Below are positions 48,311 to 56,696 of a DNA stretch of 64,000 nt, in pieces. Origin of the DNA: Pseudomonas sp. ADAK18 (GTDB lineage Bacteria; Pseudomonadota; Gammaproteobacteria; Pseudomonadales; Pseudomonadaceae); NCBI RefSeq assembly GCF_012935695.1, contig NZ_CP052859.1, positions 6,179,001 through 6,243,000 of the forward strand, in the 5' to 3' direction. The translations under genes and the position numbers were made by a program. The notes beneath the pieces were generated by a model, which worked only from the letters and a program-made list of their open reading frames with translations, was not told the DNA's origin and did not search any database. The first letter of the stretch is position 1. Every line of letters begins with the position of its first letter.

Positions 48311-49761
48311 TGCGTTTGTCCGATCTGAAAGGCGCCGGTCGTACTCCCAGCCTGCCCCTGAGCGTGGAACTGGCCGATGCGGCTGGACCTGGTCAACTGC
48401 AATTGCTCAGTCTGCTGCGGGTATTGCCGGGGCAGCGCTATGTGGGCGCGGCGGTCTGGCGCGGGCGTCCGGTGCTGGCCAAATTGTTGGTTGGCAGTAA
48501 GGCTGCGCGGCATTTTCAGAGTGAGTTGCAGGGTGTACGCCTGCTGGCTGAGCAAGGCCTGACGACTCCGCAATTGTTGGCCGATGGCCTGAACGAAGGC
48601 GAGGGCGGCTGGCTGTTGTTCGAACTCCTGGATGGAGCGCACAGCCTGGCTGACGCCTGGCAGGCCGTCGAATCCTTGCCGCCGTTGGCGGATGAGCAGC
48701 AGGAGGTTCTCGCTGAGGCCTTGACGGCCATTGGGCAAATGCACGCCAAGGGCCTGTGGCAGGAAGACTTGCACTTGGACAACCTGCTGCGTCAGGACGG
48801 CAAGTTGTATTTGATCGATGGTGCAGGGATCCGTGTTGAGCAGGCGGGCAAACCGCTGTCACGCAACCGGGTGTTGGAAAACCTCGGTGTGTTTTTCGCC
48901 CAGTTGCCGAAAAACCTTGAACCGTACACCGAAGAATTGTTGGTGCACTACCTGCTGAGCAATGGTGAGCACGCATTGCCGCTGGAAGCCCTGCAAAAGC
49001 AGGTGCGTAAAGTCAGTGCCTGGCGCCTGCGGGATTTCTTGAGCAAGGTTGGCCGTGAATGCACGTTGTTCAGTGTGTTGCGTGGGCCCTTCGCCTTGCG
49101 CGCGATTCGCCGCGAGGAAGAAGCGGCGATGCTGCCGGTGCTGGAGCAGGCTGACGCTTTGCTCGATCAAGGGCATCTGTACAAGACCGGCGGCGCGGCC
49201 AGTGTGGCCAAGGTCGAAGTTGCTGGCCGCCCGTTGGTGATCAAGCGCTACAACATCAAGGGTTTCGCCCATTGGCTCAAGCGCTTCTGGCGGCCGAGCC
49301 GTGCCTGGCACTCCTGGCGCGAAGGCAACCGCCTGGCCTTCCTCGGCATTGCTACGCCCAAGCCGCTGGCTTTATTGGAAAGGCGTTTTTTCTGGCTGCG
49401 TAGCCGGGCCTATCTGATCACTGAGTACCTGCCAGGCCCAGACATCATCGAGCGCTTTGCGCCGTATGTAGAAAACGGTGAGGCTCCTGACGCCGAGCTG
49501 TTGGCGCTGGACCATTTGTTCGCTGAGTTGATTCGCGAGCGCATCAGTCATGGTGATTTCAAGGGCCATAACCTGTTCTGGCACGAGGGTCGCTGGACAC
49601 TGATTGATCTGGACTCGATGTGCCAGCACGGCAGTGTCAGCAGTTTCGCCCCGGCCTATGCCAAGGATCGGGCGCGGTTCATGCGTAACTGGCCAGAGAG
49701 TAGCGCGTTGTATCGACTGATTGATCAGCGGTTGCCCAGGCAGGTGGAGCTTGTCAGCTGA
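48310..49761 (+). CDS. Two-lobed LPS kinase-like protein (PA5006 type)
   Basis: The 483-residue protein contains two kinase-like units in tandem. The first has a loop WQEDLHLDNLL near residue 157 but LIDGAG instead of a DFG-type aspartate. The second has SHGDFKGHNLF near residue 415 and LIDLDSM, both intact. The N-terminal unit may be regulatory and the C-terminal one catalytic. This last gene of the waa/wap kinase run is the PA5006 counterpart. I chose the ATG at 48310 (AAGGAG nine bases before); a TTG three bases earlier is also possible. Its stop ends the syntenic block before the AT-rich insertion. Confidence 0.86.
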   Translation: MRLSDLKGAGRTPSLPLSVELADAAGPGQLQLLSLLRVLPGQRYVGAAVWRGRPVLAKLLVGSKAARHFQSELQGVRLLAEQGLTTPQLLADGLNEGEGGWLLFELLDGAHSLADAWQAVESLPPLADEQQEVLAEALTAIGQMHAKGLWQEDLHLDNLLRQDGKLYLIDGAGIRVEQAGKPLSRNRVLENLGVFFAQLPKNLEPYTEELLVHYLLSNGEHALPLEALQKQVRKVSAWRLRDFLSKVGRECTLFSVLRGPFALRAIRREEEAAMLPVLEQADALLDQGHLYKTGGAASVAKVEVAGRPLVIKRYNIKGFAHWLKRFWRPSRAWHSWREGNRLAFLGIATPKPLALLERRFFWLRSRAYLITEYLPGPDIIERFAPYVENGEAPDAELLALDHLFAELIRERISHGDFKGHNLFWHEGRWTLIDLDSMCQHGSVSSFAPAYAKDRARFMRNWPESSALYRLIDQRLPRQVELVS

Positions 49762-50226
49762 TTGAGCGTTTCGGGGAGGAGCATTGCAACCACAGGTGCT
49801 CACCCCGAATGCAGGCAGCGAGCTGAAGTTATCCATCGTGTTTAATTATGCTGATATGTTTGGAAAGTTGTACTTCTCAGGCATTGTTTTTTGCATTTGC
49901 TTGTTGTCGTTTTGGCCTGTCCTCTTTCGTTGATTTCCAGTTGTTAAATTATTTTTACTTGCGGAATGGATCGCCCTGCCCGGGTGGGGGTTTTCTACGA
50001 TTTAACAAACTGAATACTCTTGTGTTCTTCTGTTTTATTTTTCTGTGTGTGTTTTGTTTATTGACGGCAGGTTTCCGCTTTTTGCTGTTTTGATGGATAC
50101 ATTTTATTGGAAAAGTAGTGTGTGTTGTTTTTCTGTTTGGCGGTAGTTTTGTTGTCGGCTAGCAAGTGTGGTTTTTTGTTGGTTAGTTTTCTTTGTCTTG
50201 TTTTTAAAAACACGAGGAATGTATAT
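49762..50226 (+). other. AT-rich, T-rich non-coding segment before the unknown gene
   Basis: About 460 bases are clearly poorer in G+C than any neighbouring gene, with long T-rich runs on this strand. No start with a ribosome site gives a convincing protein. It probably holds the promoter region of the downstream unknown gene and marks the start of foreign DNA inside the LPS cluster. Confidence 0.5.
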
Positions 50227-51027
50227 ATGTTTTCAGTCGGCAATGCATTTTTGGCAAATTTTTCTGCGTGGATCAACCCGCGAGATATGGACAGTCCCGG
50301 ACACGATTCAAGTGCTCGCGTGGATAGGGGGGGCGGTGGCAACTCAGACCCATTCGACCTGCCCGATGATGATGGGCCCGGCGGCGTTCTGCATTCGATG
50401 TTTCCTAACGCAAATATAGACGCGTCGGCGGGATTGTCGGCCCGAGACCTGCGTGCAGGGAAATTTGATCCGCTCCCTCTTCACATTGCTAAAGATCTGG
50501 AGTCCTTGCCAAAAGACCAGAACTACTCGCTGCGCAGTTACTTGGGGGTGAGCGGCGAGGAGGAGTTGGTGTGGGAGCCTGAAGACCCTTCTGGTAAAAC
50601 CTATGATGTAGGTGATCCGCCTTTTGTGACTGAAGCGCTGAAGCGAGTGACTTTGGAGTTGGGGGGTATTGAAAGTGCATCGGTTACTGCTTCGCGCAAC
50701 TTGAAAGCCCTTTTTCCTAATGTGCATGTCGACCCTGAAGAAGGTATCTCAACAGATGATCTACGTGCGGGTAAGTTTGGCTCGCTGCCGCTTCAAGTAG
50801 CTAAGGATCTTGAGTGTCTACCCAAGAATGAAACATATTATCTGAAGCACTTGGTGAATATGGGGGCGGAGGGGTTCAGTTTAGGCTGGGAGCCAGAAAG
50901 CGATAGGCTCCCGACGCAGACTCTCGGTGAGCCCCGTATTGGTGCTGAGGTGAAGAGGCTACGTTCGCAAGCTGCGACGATAATGCCGGATGGCGTGAGC
51001 TCTTTGAGAGTCAGGCAATTCATTTAA
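50227..51027 (+). CDS. Unrecognised protein with two copies of a ~104-residue module
   Basis: I do not recognise this 266-residue protein. After a ~57-residue Gly/Asp-rich N-terminus (SARVDRGGGGNSDPFDLPD) come two repeats, residues 58-160 and 162-266. Each contains FPN.nhID...GlS..DLRAGKF..LPL.iAKDLE.LPK...Y.L, then WEPE, then G[DE]P....KR. In the best 45-residue stretch 26 residues are identical. No signal peptide, membrane span or catalytic motif is evident. The ATG at 50227 has AGG at the right distance; an upstream GTG reading gives only AT-rich hydrophobic sequence. It sits alone between LPS genes and a TonB receptor. A secreted effector or binding protein is possible but unproven. Confidence 0.7.
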   Translation: MFSVGNAFLANFSAWINPRDMDSPGHDSSARVDRGGGGNSDPFDLPDDDGPGGVLHSMFPNANIDASAGLSARDLRAGKFDPLPLHIAKDLESLPKDQNYSLRSYLGVSGEEELVWEPEDPSGKTYDVGDPPFVTEALKRVTLELGGIESASVTASRNLKALFPNVHVDPEEGISTDDLRAGKFGSLPLQVAKDLECLPKNETYYLKHLVNMGAEGFSLGWEPESDRLPTQTLGEPRIGAEVKRLRSQAATIMPDGVSSLRVRQFI

Positions 51028-51031
51028 GAGC

Positions 51032-51066
51032 GCTGGAGACGACTCTCATCGAGAGCCGTCTCCAGC
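51032..51066. terminator. Hairpin between the unknown gene and the TonB receptor gene
   Basis: GCTGGAGACG...CGTCTCCAGC with inner CTCTC-ATC-GAGAG forms a ~15-base stem with one mismatch. It lies between two convergent stop codons. It lacks a T tail but probably ends or stabilises both transcripts. Confidence 0.6.
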
Positions 51067-51081
51067 CTGTACGACCGTCGC

Positions 51082-53169
51082 TTAAAATTGATATTGCGCA
51101 CCGGCTCCCATATACCAGGAACGACCAGGCGCGGCCTCGTAATAGCGGCCGTTGCCATCTCCGACAATCACCGACCCGACATACTGGCGATCCAGCAAGT
51201 TATCCAGGCGCAAGGTCTGGTGAAAGGTCCAGTGTTCCACTTTCTGCTCAAACCGCGCCCGCCAGTTGAACACGCTGTAGCCCGGTGCTGGGTGGGCCTG
51301 GTTGGTGTCTTCGACATAGACCTTGCTGCGGTACATGCCCTCGATGGCGGTGCTGACCCAATCCCGAGGTTTCCAGTTCAGTTCGGCAAACAGTGTGGTT
51401 TGCGGCACACCAGGCAGGTAGTTGCCTTTATCCACCGGTTTCCCGCCGCCCACGAAATCGCTGTCGTAGGTGGCCTGCAGGCGGGTGTAGGCGATGTTGG
51501 TGCTCCACTGCTCGCTCAGTTGGCTTTCGATGCCCAACTCAAAGCCTCGGCGCAGGGTGCGGCCAGCGTTTTGGTAGGTGGTGCGGCCGCCAATGGATTG
51601 CTGCACGACCAACTCGTCGTCGGTGGTGATCTGGAACAGAGCTGCATTGACCCGAGTGTCTTGGCCGATCCGTGCTTTCAGGCCGACTTCGTACTGCTTG
51701 CTGACCGAAGGCTTGAGGGCAAAGTTGAAACCATTTGAGGTCGTCGAATAGGCCGACTCTGCCTGGGTCGGTGTTTCGAAACCCTTGCCAGCGCTGACAT
51801 AGCCATGCAGGTCGGGAGTGAAGGCGTACATCACGCTGACCGACGGGGTGTTTTTCTGGTAGGTCTTGCTGCCGCTGTCGTTGCCGTCGCTGAGGAAGTG
51901 GTCATCCACGTCCATCTTCATGGTGCTGTGGCGCAGGCCCGCTTGCAGGGTCCAATCCCCCAGCAGCCAGTTGGCCTGTACGAACGGGTCGAGGCTGGTG
52001 GCGGTGTCGATTTCATCGCGGCCCAGCGCGCCTTTTACGCCATGTTCGCCGTTCAGGGTGTTTGAGTAGCCTTGGCGATCATCCTGGCTGCGGTCGTAAT
52101 CCAGGCCGCTGATAATCGTCAGGTCGCCTGGTGCACCAGCGATGGGCTGTAGCCAGTGGACCGAGCCGCCGTAGAATTTTCGGTCGAAATCCACCACGCC
52201 GCCGCGTTTGTCCGAAGGTGTGCCGCCTGGAATCGACAGATACTGGATGACGCTCCGCCGGCCGGTATAGGCATTGACCTGCAACGTTGCATCGCCGAAG
52301 TACCGCTCGTAATTCATCCCCAATTGTTGATGATCAATGCTCTTTCGGGTGTTGTATTCCAGGGCTTTGCTGCTTACCGAGCGTGGATCCGCTTTATACG
52401 CCTCCCACTCCTGCCCCAGAGGATCCTGGGTACCATTCTGCTCCAGGCTGCTGTAGATCAGCGCCAGTTTGCTGTCGTCATCGGGGTTGAGGTTGAGCTT
52501 GGCGAAGGTCTGATCGCGGCGGGCGCTGCTGTGGTCGCGGTAGCCATCGGTGTCCATGCGCGAGGCGTCGAGGACGAAGCCTACGCCGTTCGCTGAGCCT
52601 TCGGCGGTCAGGTGGTTCTTGCTCAGGCCGTCGCTGCCGATCAGGGTTTCAGCGCCGATGCGCGGTGGGCCTTCGCCGTCCCGGGAAAACATCTGGATCA
52701 CCCCGCCGGCATTGCTGCCATACAGGGTGGCGGCCGGGCCGCGAAGTACTTCGATACGGTCAGCGGTGTCTAGATTAAAGGTGGCGGCCTGGCCCTGGCC
52801 GTCCGGGGTGCTGGCGGGGATGCCGTCGGCAATCAACTTGATACCGCGTACGCCAAACGCCGAGCGCGCGCCGAAGCCGCGAGAGGAAATCTGCAGGTCC
52901 TGAGCGTAGTTCTGACGGTTCTGCACCACCAGCCCCGGTACGCGGGACAGGGCTTCGGAGGCGTTGATGCCCAATTGGCCGTCGCTGATCTGTTCGCGGC
53001 TGATGCTGTCCACGGAGTACGGCAGGTCGAAGCTGGGGCTGGCGTTGCGCGAACCGATGACCACGCTGGGGTCGAGGACCAGTGAGGATTCGTCGGCCTG
53101 GGCGTTGTTGCACAACCCCAAAAGGCCGGGAAGCAACATTGCGAAACAAGTGGGGGTAACAGCTTTCAT
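51082..53169 (-). CDS. TonB-dependent outer-membrane receptor, YncD/PqqU-like
   Basis: The 695-residue receptor has a signal peptide (residues 1 to ~25), a plug domain (~35-150) with ISSRGFGARSAFGVRG and ADRIEVLRGPAATLYGSNAGG, and a 22-strand barrel ending in the outer-membrane signal ...GAQYQF. The plug and the YRDHSSARR and YNTRKS barrel segments recall E. coli YncD (PqqU), which imports pyrroloquinoline quinone. That substrate is an inference. The ATG at 53169 gives a proper signal peptide; one six codons earlier is possible. No Fur box was recognised. Confidence 0.88.
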   Translation of the reverse strand: MKAVTPTCFAMLLPGLLGLCNNAQADESSLVLDPSVVIGSRNASPSFDLPYSVDSISREQISDGQLGINASEALSRVPGLVVQNRQNYAQDLQISSRGFGARSAFGVRGIKLIADGIPASTPDGQGQAATFNLDTADRIEVLRGPAATLYGSNAGGVIQMFSRDGEGPPRIGAETLIGSDGLSKNHLTAEGSANGVGFVLDASRMDTDGYRDHSSARRDQTFAKLNLNPDDDSKLALIYSSLEQNGTQDPLGQEWEAYKADPRSVSSKALEYNTRKSIDHQQLGMNYERYFGDATLQVNAYTGRRSVIQYLSIPGGTPSDKRGGVVDFDRKFYGGSVHWLQPIAGAPGDLTIISGLDYDRSQDDRQGYSNTLNGEHGVKGALGRDEIDTATSLDPFVQANWLLGDWTLQAGLRHSTMKMDVDDHFLSDGNDSGSKTYQKNTPSVSVMYAFTPDLHGYVSAGKGFETPTQAESAYSTTSNGFNFALKPSVSKQYEVGLKARIGQDTRVNAALFQITTDDELVVQQSIGGRTTYQNAGRTLRRGFELGIESQLSEQWSTNIAYTRLQATYDSDFVGGGKPVDKGNYLPGVPQTTLFAELNWKPRDWVSTAIEGMYRSKVYVEDTNQAHPAPGYSVFNWRARFEQKVEHWTFHQTLRLDNLLDRQYVGSVIVGDGNGRYYEAAPGRSWYMGAGAQYQF

Positions 53170-53329
53170 GAGCAGGCCAACATCCATGACGCGCAGCGCT
53201 GGCGCGGGAAATGCGCAAGTTTAACGATTCAGCAAGCGTTTGCCGATTGATCTTCCAGCCGTTTGCCTGCGTACCCGCATTGCGCGGCCCTGGGTTAAGC
53301 TGCCCGCCCTATGTCAAAAGGTGCTACTC

Positions 53330-53671
53330 GTGAATCCTGTAAAGAACCTCTTTCTCATCGTGATTGCCCTTTCGACTGCAGGCTGCGGCACCCTCAATAC
53401 TGTATTTAGAGAAGACGCGGTAGCGAGCCAGAACCTTAAGGACTTGCGTAGTCACTGTGAGAATGTGCCGCGTGTTTACAGTGGTGTGGTGTATGACTTC
53501 TGCTCCCTCAATGGCGAACCTAACAGCAACGGGAATATGGCTGCTCAGCACGTTAACTCGGTTCCTTGGGTTGCTATTGATTTTGTCGCCTCAGGCGTCC
53601 TGGATACGTTGGTGCTGCCTTATACGATCTACCGGCAGAGCAAGGACGGCAGTATCGAGATCTTCCGCTAG
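53330..53671 (+). CDS. Small YceK/YidQ-like (DUF1375) lipoprotein
   Basis: The 113-residue protein has a lipoprotein signal sequence (NPVKNLFLIVIALSTAGC) with the lipid-attachment cysteine at about residue 20. A mature part with RVYSGVVYDF and SVPWVAIDFVASGVLDTLVLP resembles YceK/DUF1375 lipoproteins. Function is unknown. I chose GTG 53330 because AAGG lies eight bases before it and the signal peptide starts there; the ATG reading adds 30 unrelated residues. It stands between the receptor and the wapO gene. Confidence 0.8.
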   Translation: MNPVKNLFLIVIALSTAGCGTLNTVFREDAVASQNLKDLRSHCENVPRVYSGVVYDFCSLNGEPNSNGNMAAQHVNSVPWVAIDFVASGVLDTLVLPYTIYRQSKDGSIEIFR

Positions 53672-53703
53672 GGTGCAGTGACAACCGGTCGCCATAAACG
53701 CTA

Positions 53704-53733
53704 GATCATCACGGGACGTCTTTACGCTATAAT
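53704..53733 (+). promoter_or_regulatory. Probable promoter for wapO and the downstream wap genes
   Basis: A perfect TATAAT (53728-53733) lies about 90 bases before the wapO start. The matching -35 (GATCAT near 53704) is weak. It would restart transcription after the insertion-like segment. Confidence 0.5.
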
Positions 53734-53824
53734 CCCGCCCTTTAGCTGTTTCTCGCCCAGGCGGGGAGCACACTTTTTTCAGGCGTGACGCGCCTGCATG
53801 CAGACTAAAAGAGGCTAGACCCCT

Positions 53825-55582
53825 GTGGCATTGACGATTCTTGGCCTGTCCGGCGCCCTTAGCCATGATCCTTCCGCAGCCTTGTATATCGACGGCAAGC
53901 TGATCGCGGCCGCCGAAGAAGAGCGCTTCGTACGCGACAAACATGCAAAGAACCGCATGCCCTACGAATCGGCGAAGTTCTGTCTGGAACAGGCCGGCAT
54001 CAAACCTTCCGACGTTGATGTGGTAGCGATCCCGTTCGCGCCTATCAGCTTGTTCGGTGAAGCGCGCTGGCACTACGCCAAGCGTTACTGGTACGCCCCG
54101 GACCGCGCCCTCGACGCGATCCTGATGGGCAACCGTCGTTACAAGCGCTATCGCAACAAGATCGTCTGGTGCCTGGAGCAACTGGGCTTCGATCCGAAGA
54201 AAATCAAGATCGAGCCGGTTGAGCACCACCTGGCCCACGCTTCCAGCGCTTACCACTGCTCGGGCTTCCAGGAGAAGACCGCGATCCTGGGGATCGATGG
54301 CAAGGGCGAGTACGCCACCACCTTCTTTGGCTATGGCGAGAACGGCAAGATCCACAAGATCAAGGAATTCTACGATCCGGACTCCCTGGGCGGCCTGTAC
54401 GGCGCGATCACCGAGTTCCTCGGTTTCGAGATGCTTGACGGTGAGTTCAAGGTCATGGGCATGGCGCCGTATGGCGATGCCAGCAAGTACGATTTCTCGC
54501 GCCTGGCCTCCTTTGAGAATGGCGAACTGGTGATCAACACCGACTACGCCAACGTCATCGGCCTGCGCCGTTATAAAGAGAAGGGCAAGGGTTTCTACTT
54601 CTCGCCGAAACTGATCGAGTGGCTGGGTCCCAAGCGCGAAGGCGACATCGCCGACGAGCCGTACATCCACTACGCGGCCAGTATGCAGGCGCTGTTCGAG
54701 AAGCTGGCGTTGCAGATGATCGACCATTACCTGGGCGACATCCTGAAAGACACCGGCAAGCTGGCCTTCGCCGGCGGCTGTGCGCTGAACGTCAAGCTGA
54801 ACCAGAAGATCATTGCCCGCGATGACGTCAAGGAGCTGTTCGTGCAGCCGGCGTCCGGCGATGCCGGCACCGCCGTGGGTGCGGCCGCCTATGTGTCCCA
54901 CGCCCGTGGTGTGCCGGTGGAGAAGATGGAACACGTCTATCTCGGCCCGTCCTACAGCAACGAAGACGTGATCGCTGCCTGTGCCAAGCACCCGAGCAAA
55001 CCGGTGTGGCGCCAGATCGAAAACACCCCGCAGCGTATTGCCAAGATCATGGTCGACGGTAACCCGGTGGCCTGGTTCCAGGGCCGCATGGAGTTTGGCC
55101 CGCGTGCGTTGGGCGGTCGTTCGATCATTGGTTGCCCAAGCGCCACTGGTGTGGCTGACCGGATCAACCACCAGATCAAGTTCCGCGAGCGCTGGAGGCC
55201 TTTCTGCCCGTCGATGCTCGACACCGTCGCGCCGCAGATGATCAAGGTCGATCACCCGGCACCGTTCATGACCTTCACCTTTGAAGTGTCGGAAGAGTGG
55301 AAGACCCGTGTGCCGGAAGTGGTCCATGAAGATGGTACTTCCCGTGCCCAGGTGCTCAAGCGCGAATACAACCCGCGTTACTACGACATGATGAAAGAGC
55401 TGGAAGTGCTGACTGGCAACGGTGTGTCCCTGAACACCTCGCTCAACCGTCGTGGCGAAGCGATGATCTGCTCGCCGACTGACGCACTGAACATGTTCTT
55501 CGGCTCGGATCTGGAGTACCTGATCATGGAAGACATCCTGGTGGTCAAGGATGGCGTGGACCCTTATGACTCGGTCGGCTGA
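53825..55582 (+). CDS. wapO: LPS core carbamoyltransferase WapO
   Basis: The 585-residue NodU/CmcH-family carbamoyltransferase starts ALTILGLSGALSHDPSAAL. It has the metal/carbamoyl-adenylate site VEHHLAHASSAYH, the ATP-binding FAGGCALNVKLNQKI, and the C-terminal QGRMEFGPRALGGRSI. In P. aeruginosa the orthologue puts a carbamoyl group on inner-core heptose II. The start is GTG at 53825 with GAGG ten bases before it. Its end overlaps wapH by 17 bases. Confidence 0.93.
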   Translation: MALTILGLSGALSHDPSAALYIDGKLIAAAEEERFVRDKHAKNRMPYESAKFCLEQAGIKPSDVDVVAIPFAPISLFGEARWHYAKRYWYAPDRALDAILMGNRRYKRYRNKIVWCLEQLGFDPKKIKIEPVEHHLAHASSAYHCSGFQEKTAILGIDGKGEYATTFFGYGENGKIHKIKEFYDPDSLGGLYGAITEFLGFEMLDGEFKVMGMAPYGDASKYDFSRLASFENGELVINTDYANVIGLRRYKEKGKGFYFSPKLIEWLGPKREGDIADEPYIHYAASMQALFEKLALQMIDHYLGDILKDTGKLAFAGGCALNVKLNQKIIARDDVKELFVQPASGDAGTAVGAAAYVSHARGVPVEKMEHVYLGPSYSNEDVIAACAKHPSKPVWRQIENTPQRIAKIMVDGNPVAWFQGRMEFGPRALGGRSIIGCPSATGVADRINHQIKFRERWRPFCPSMLDTVAPQMIKVDHPAPFMTFTFEVSEEWKTRVPEVVHEDGTSRAQVLKREYNPRYYDMMKELEVLTGNGVSLNTSLNRRGEAMICSPTDALNMFFGSDLEYLIMEDILVVKDGVDPYDSVG

Positions 55583-56696
55583 TCGCCACGTCCTGCAGTT
55601 CTGCCACGGCTATGACGGGCCGTTCCTAGACTGCGCGCGGCAGTACGCCAGCTTGTTCGCAGGCTCCGGCTATAAGGTGACCACGGTGTTCCTCACCGGG
55701 GTTGCCGATCCCGAGGTGGCGGCGGGCTGCGGGTCTGACGAAGTATTGTTCATGGAGTTCAGCTCGAAGGCCATTCGTGGGCTCAAGCTGGCGGCCATCA
55801 ATGAGCTGCACAAGATTGCCGCTTCGCGCAATTTCAGTTTCTGTATCGCCCACCGCTTCAAGCCGATCTACATCGCGATATTGGGTACCAAGCTGCCGGT
55901 GATCGGTGTGCACCATGCATTTGGTGACTACCAGCGCCGCAGTCGTCGGCTGTTCGCAACGCTTTTCCGCAAGCGTTTGAGCTTGCTCGGTGTGTCCGAT
56001 GCGGTGCGTGATGATATGCGCCGCTGTTTGCCGGCGTGGCCGGCGGCGCGGATTCAAACCTTGTACAACCGTATTGATGTCGAGGCCTTGCAGGCCAGTC
56101 AGGTGCCGGTCGATGAGGCGCGTGATGCCTTGGGATTGTCGCCGGATGAGTGGGTGGTCGGTAACGTCGGCCGTCTGCATCCGGACAAGGACCAAGCCAC
56201 GTTGCTCAAGGGCTTTGCCTTGGCGCTGCCGTATTTGCCAGCCGAGAGCCGTCTGGCGATCCTCGGTACCGGGCGTCTGGAGCAGGACCTCAAGGAATTG
56301 GCGCGCGAGTTGAATATCGCCGGGCAGGTGCTGTTTCTTGGTCAGGTGCCGGATGCGCGTCGTTATTTCCGTGCGTTCGACGCCTTTGCCCTGAGCTCCG
56401 ATAACGAACCTTTCGGCATGGTGTTGCTGGAGGCCATGGCCGCTGGTGTGCCGTTGCTGGCGACTGCCTGCGGCGGGGCGCGAGAAGTGGTCGAGGGTGT
56501 GGGGATTCTGTTTCCCTTCGGCGATGCTGAGCATTTGGCCAAGGGGCTGCAACATTTGGCCACCATGGACCGTAGCCAGCGCCTGCAATGTTCCGAGATG
56601 ATGCTGGAACGCTTGCATGAGCGCTTTTCGGACCAGGCCGTGCGCGACACTTTCTGGAGCTTGCCTCAAGTGACCGAACTGGCTGCGAGGGCCTGA
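55566..56696 (+). CDS. wapH: LPS core glycosyltransferase WapH
   Basis: The 376-residue GT4 glycosyltransferase has GNVGRLHPDKDQATLLKGF in the C-terminal Rossmann domain and the Glu-x7-Glu element in NEPFGMVLLEAMAAGVPL. It corresponds by position to PA5004. It probably adds an outer-core glucose; the acceptor is inferred from synteny. I chose the ATG at 55566 because the fold begins HVLQFCHGYDG soon after. It overlaps wapO by 17 bases and the next gene by one. Confidence 0.9.
   Translation: MTRSADRHVLQFCHGYDGPFLDCARQYASLFAGSGYKVTTVFLTGVADPEVAAGCGSDEVLFMEFSSKAIRGLKLAAINELHKIAASRNFSFCIAHRFKPIYIAILGTKLPVIGVHHAFGDYQRRSRRLFATLFRKRLSLLGVSDAVRDDMRRCLPAWPAARIQTLYNRIDVEALQASQVPVDEARDALGLSPDEWVVGNVGRLHPDKDQATLLKGFALALPYLPAESRLAILGTGRLEQDLKELARELNIAGQVLFLGQVPDARRYFRAFDAFALSSDNEPFGMVLLEAMAAGVPLLATACGGAREVVEGVGILFPFGDAEHLAKGLQHLATMDRSQRLQCSEMMLERLHERFSDQAVRDTFWSLPQVTELAARA

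Noticed and set aside
49848-50093. 81-codon Phe/Cys-rich open frame in the AT-rich gap
   Set aside because: No ribosome site and a composition that simply reflects the T-rich strand.
50122-50226. Longer start for the duplicated-module protein giving a hydrophobic N-terminus
   Set aside because: The GTG start has no ribosome site and the added residues come from T-rich DNA; ATG 50227 is better placed.
53591-55327. 578-codon frame opposite wapO
   Set aside because: Antisense shadow; wapO has clear carbamoyltransferase motifs.
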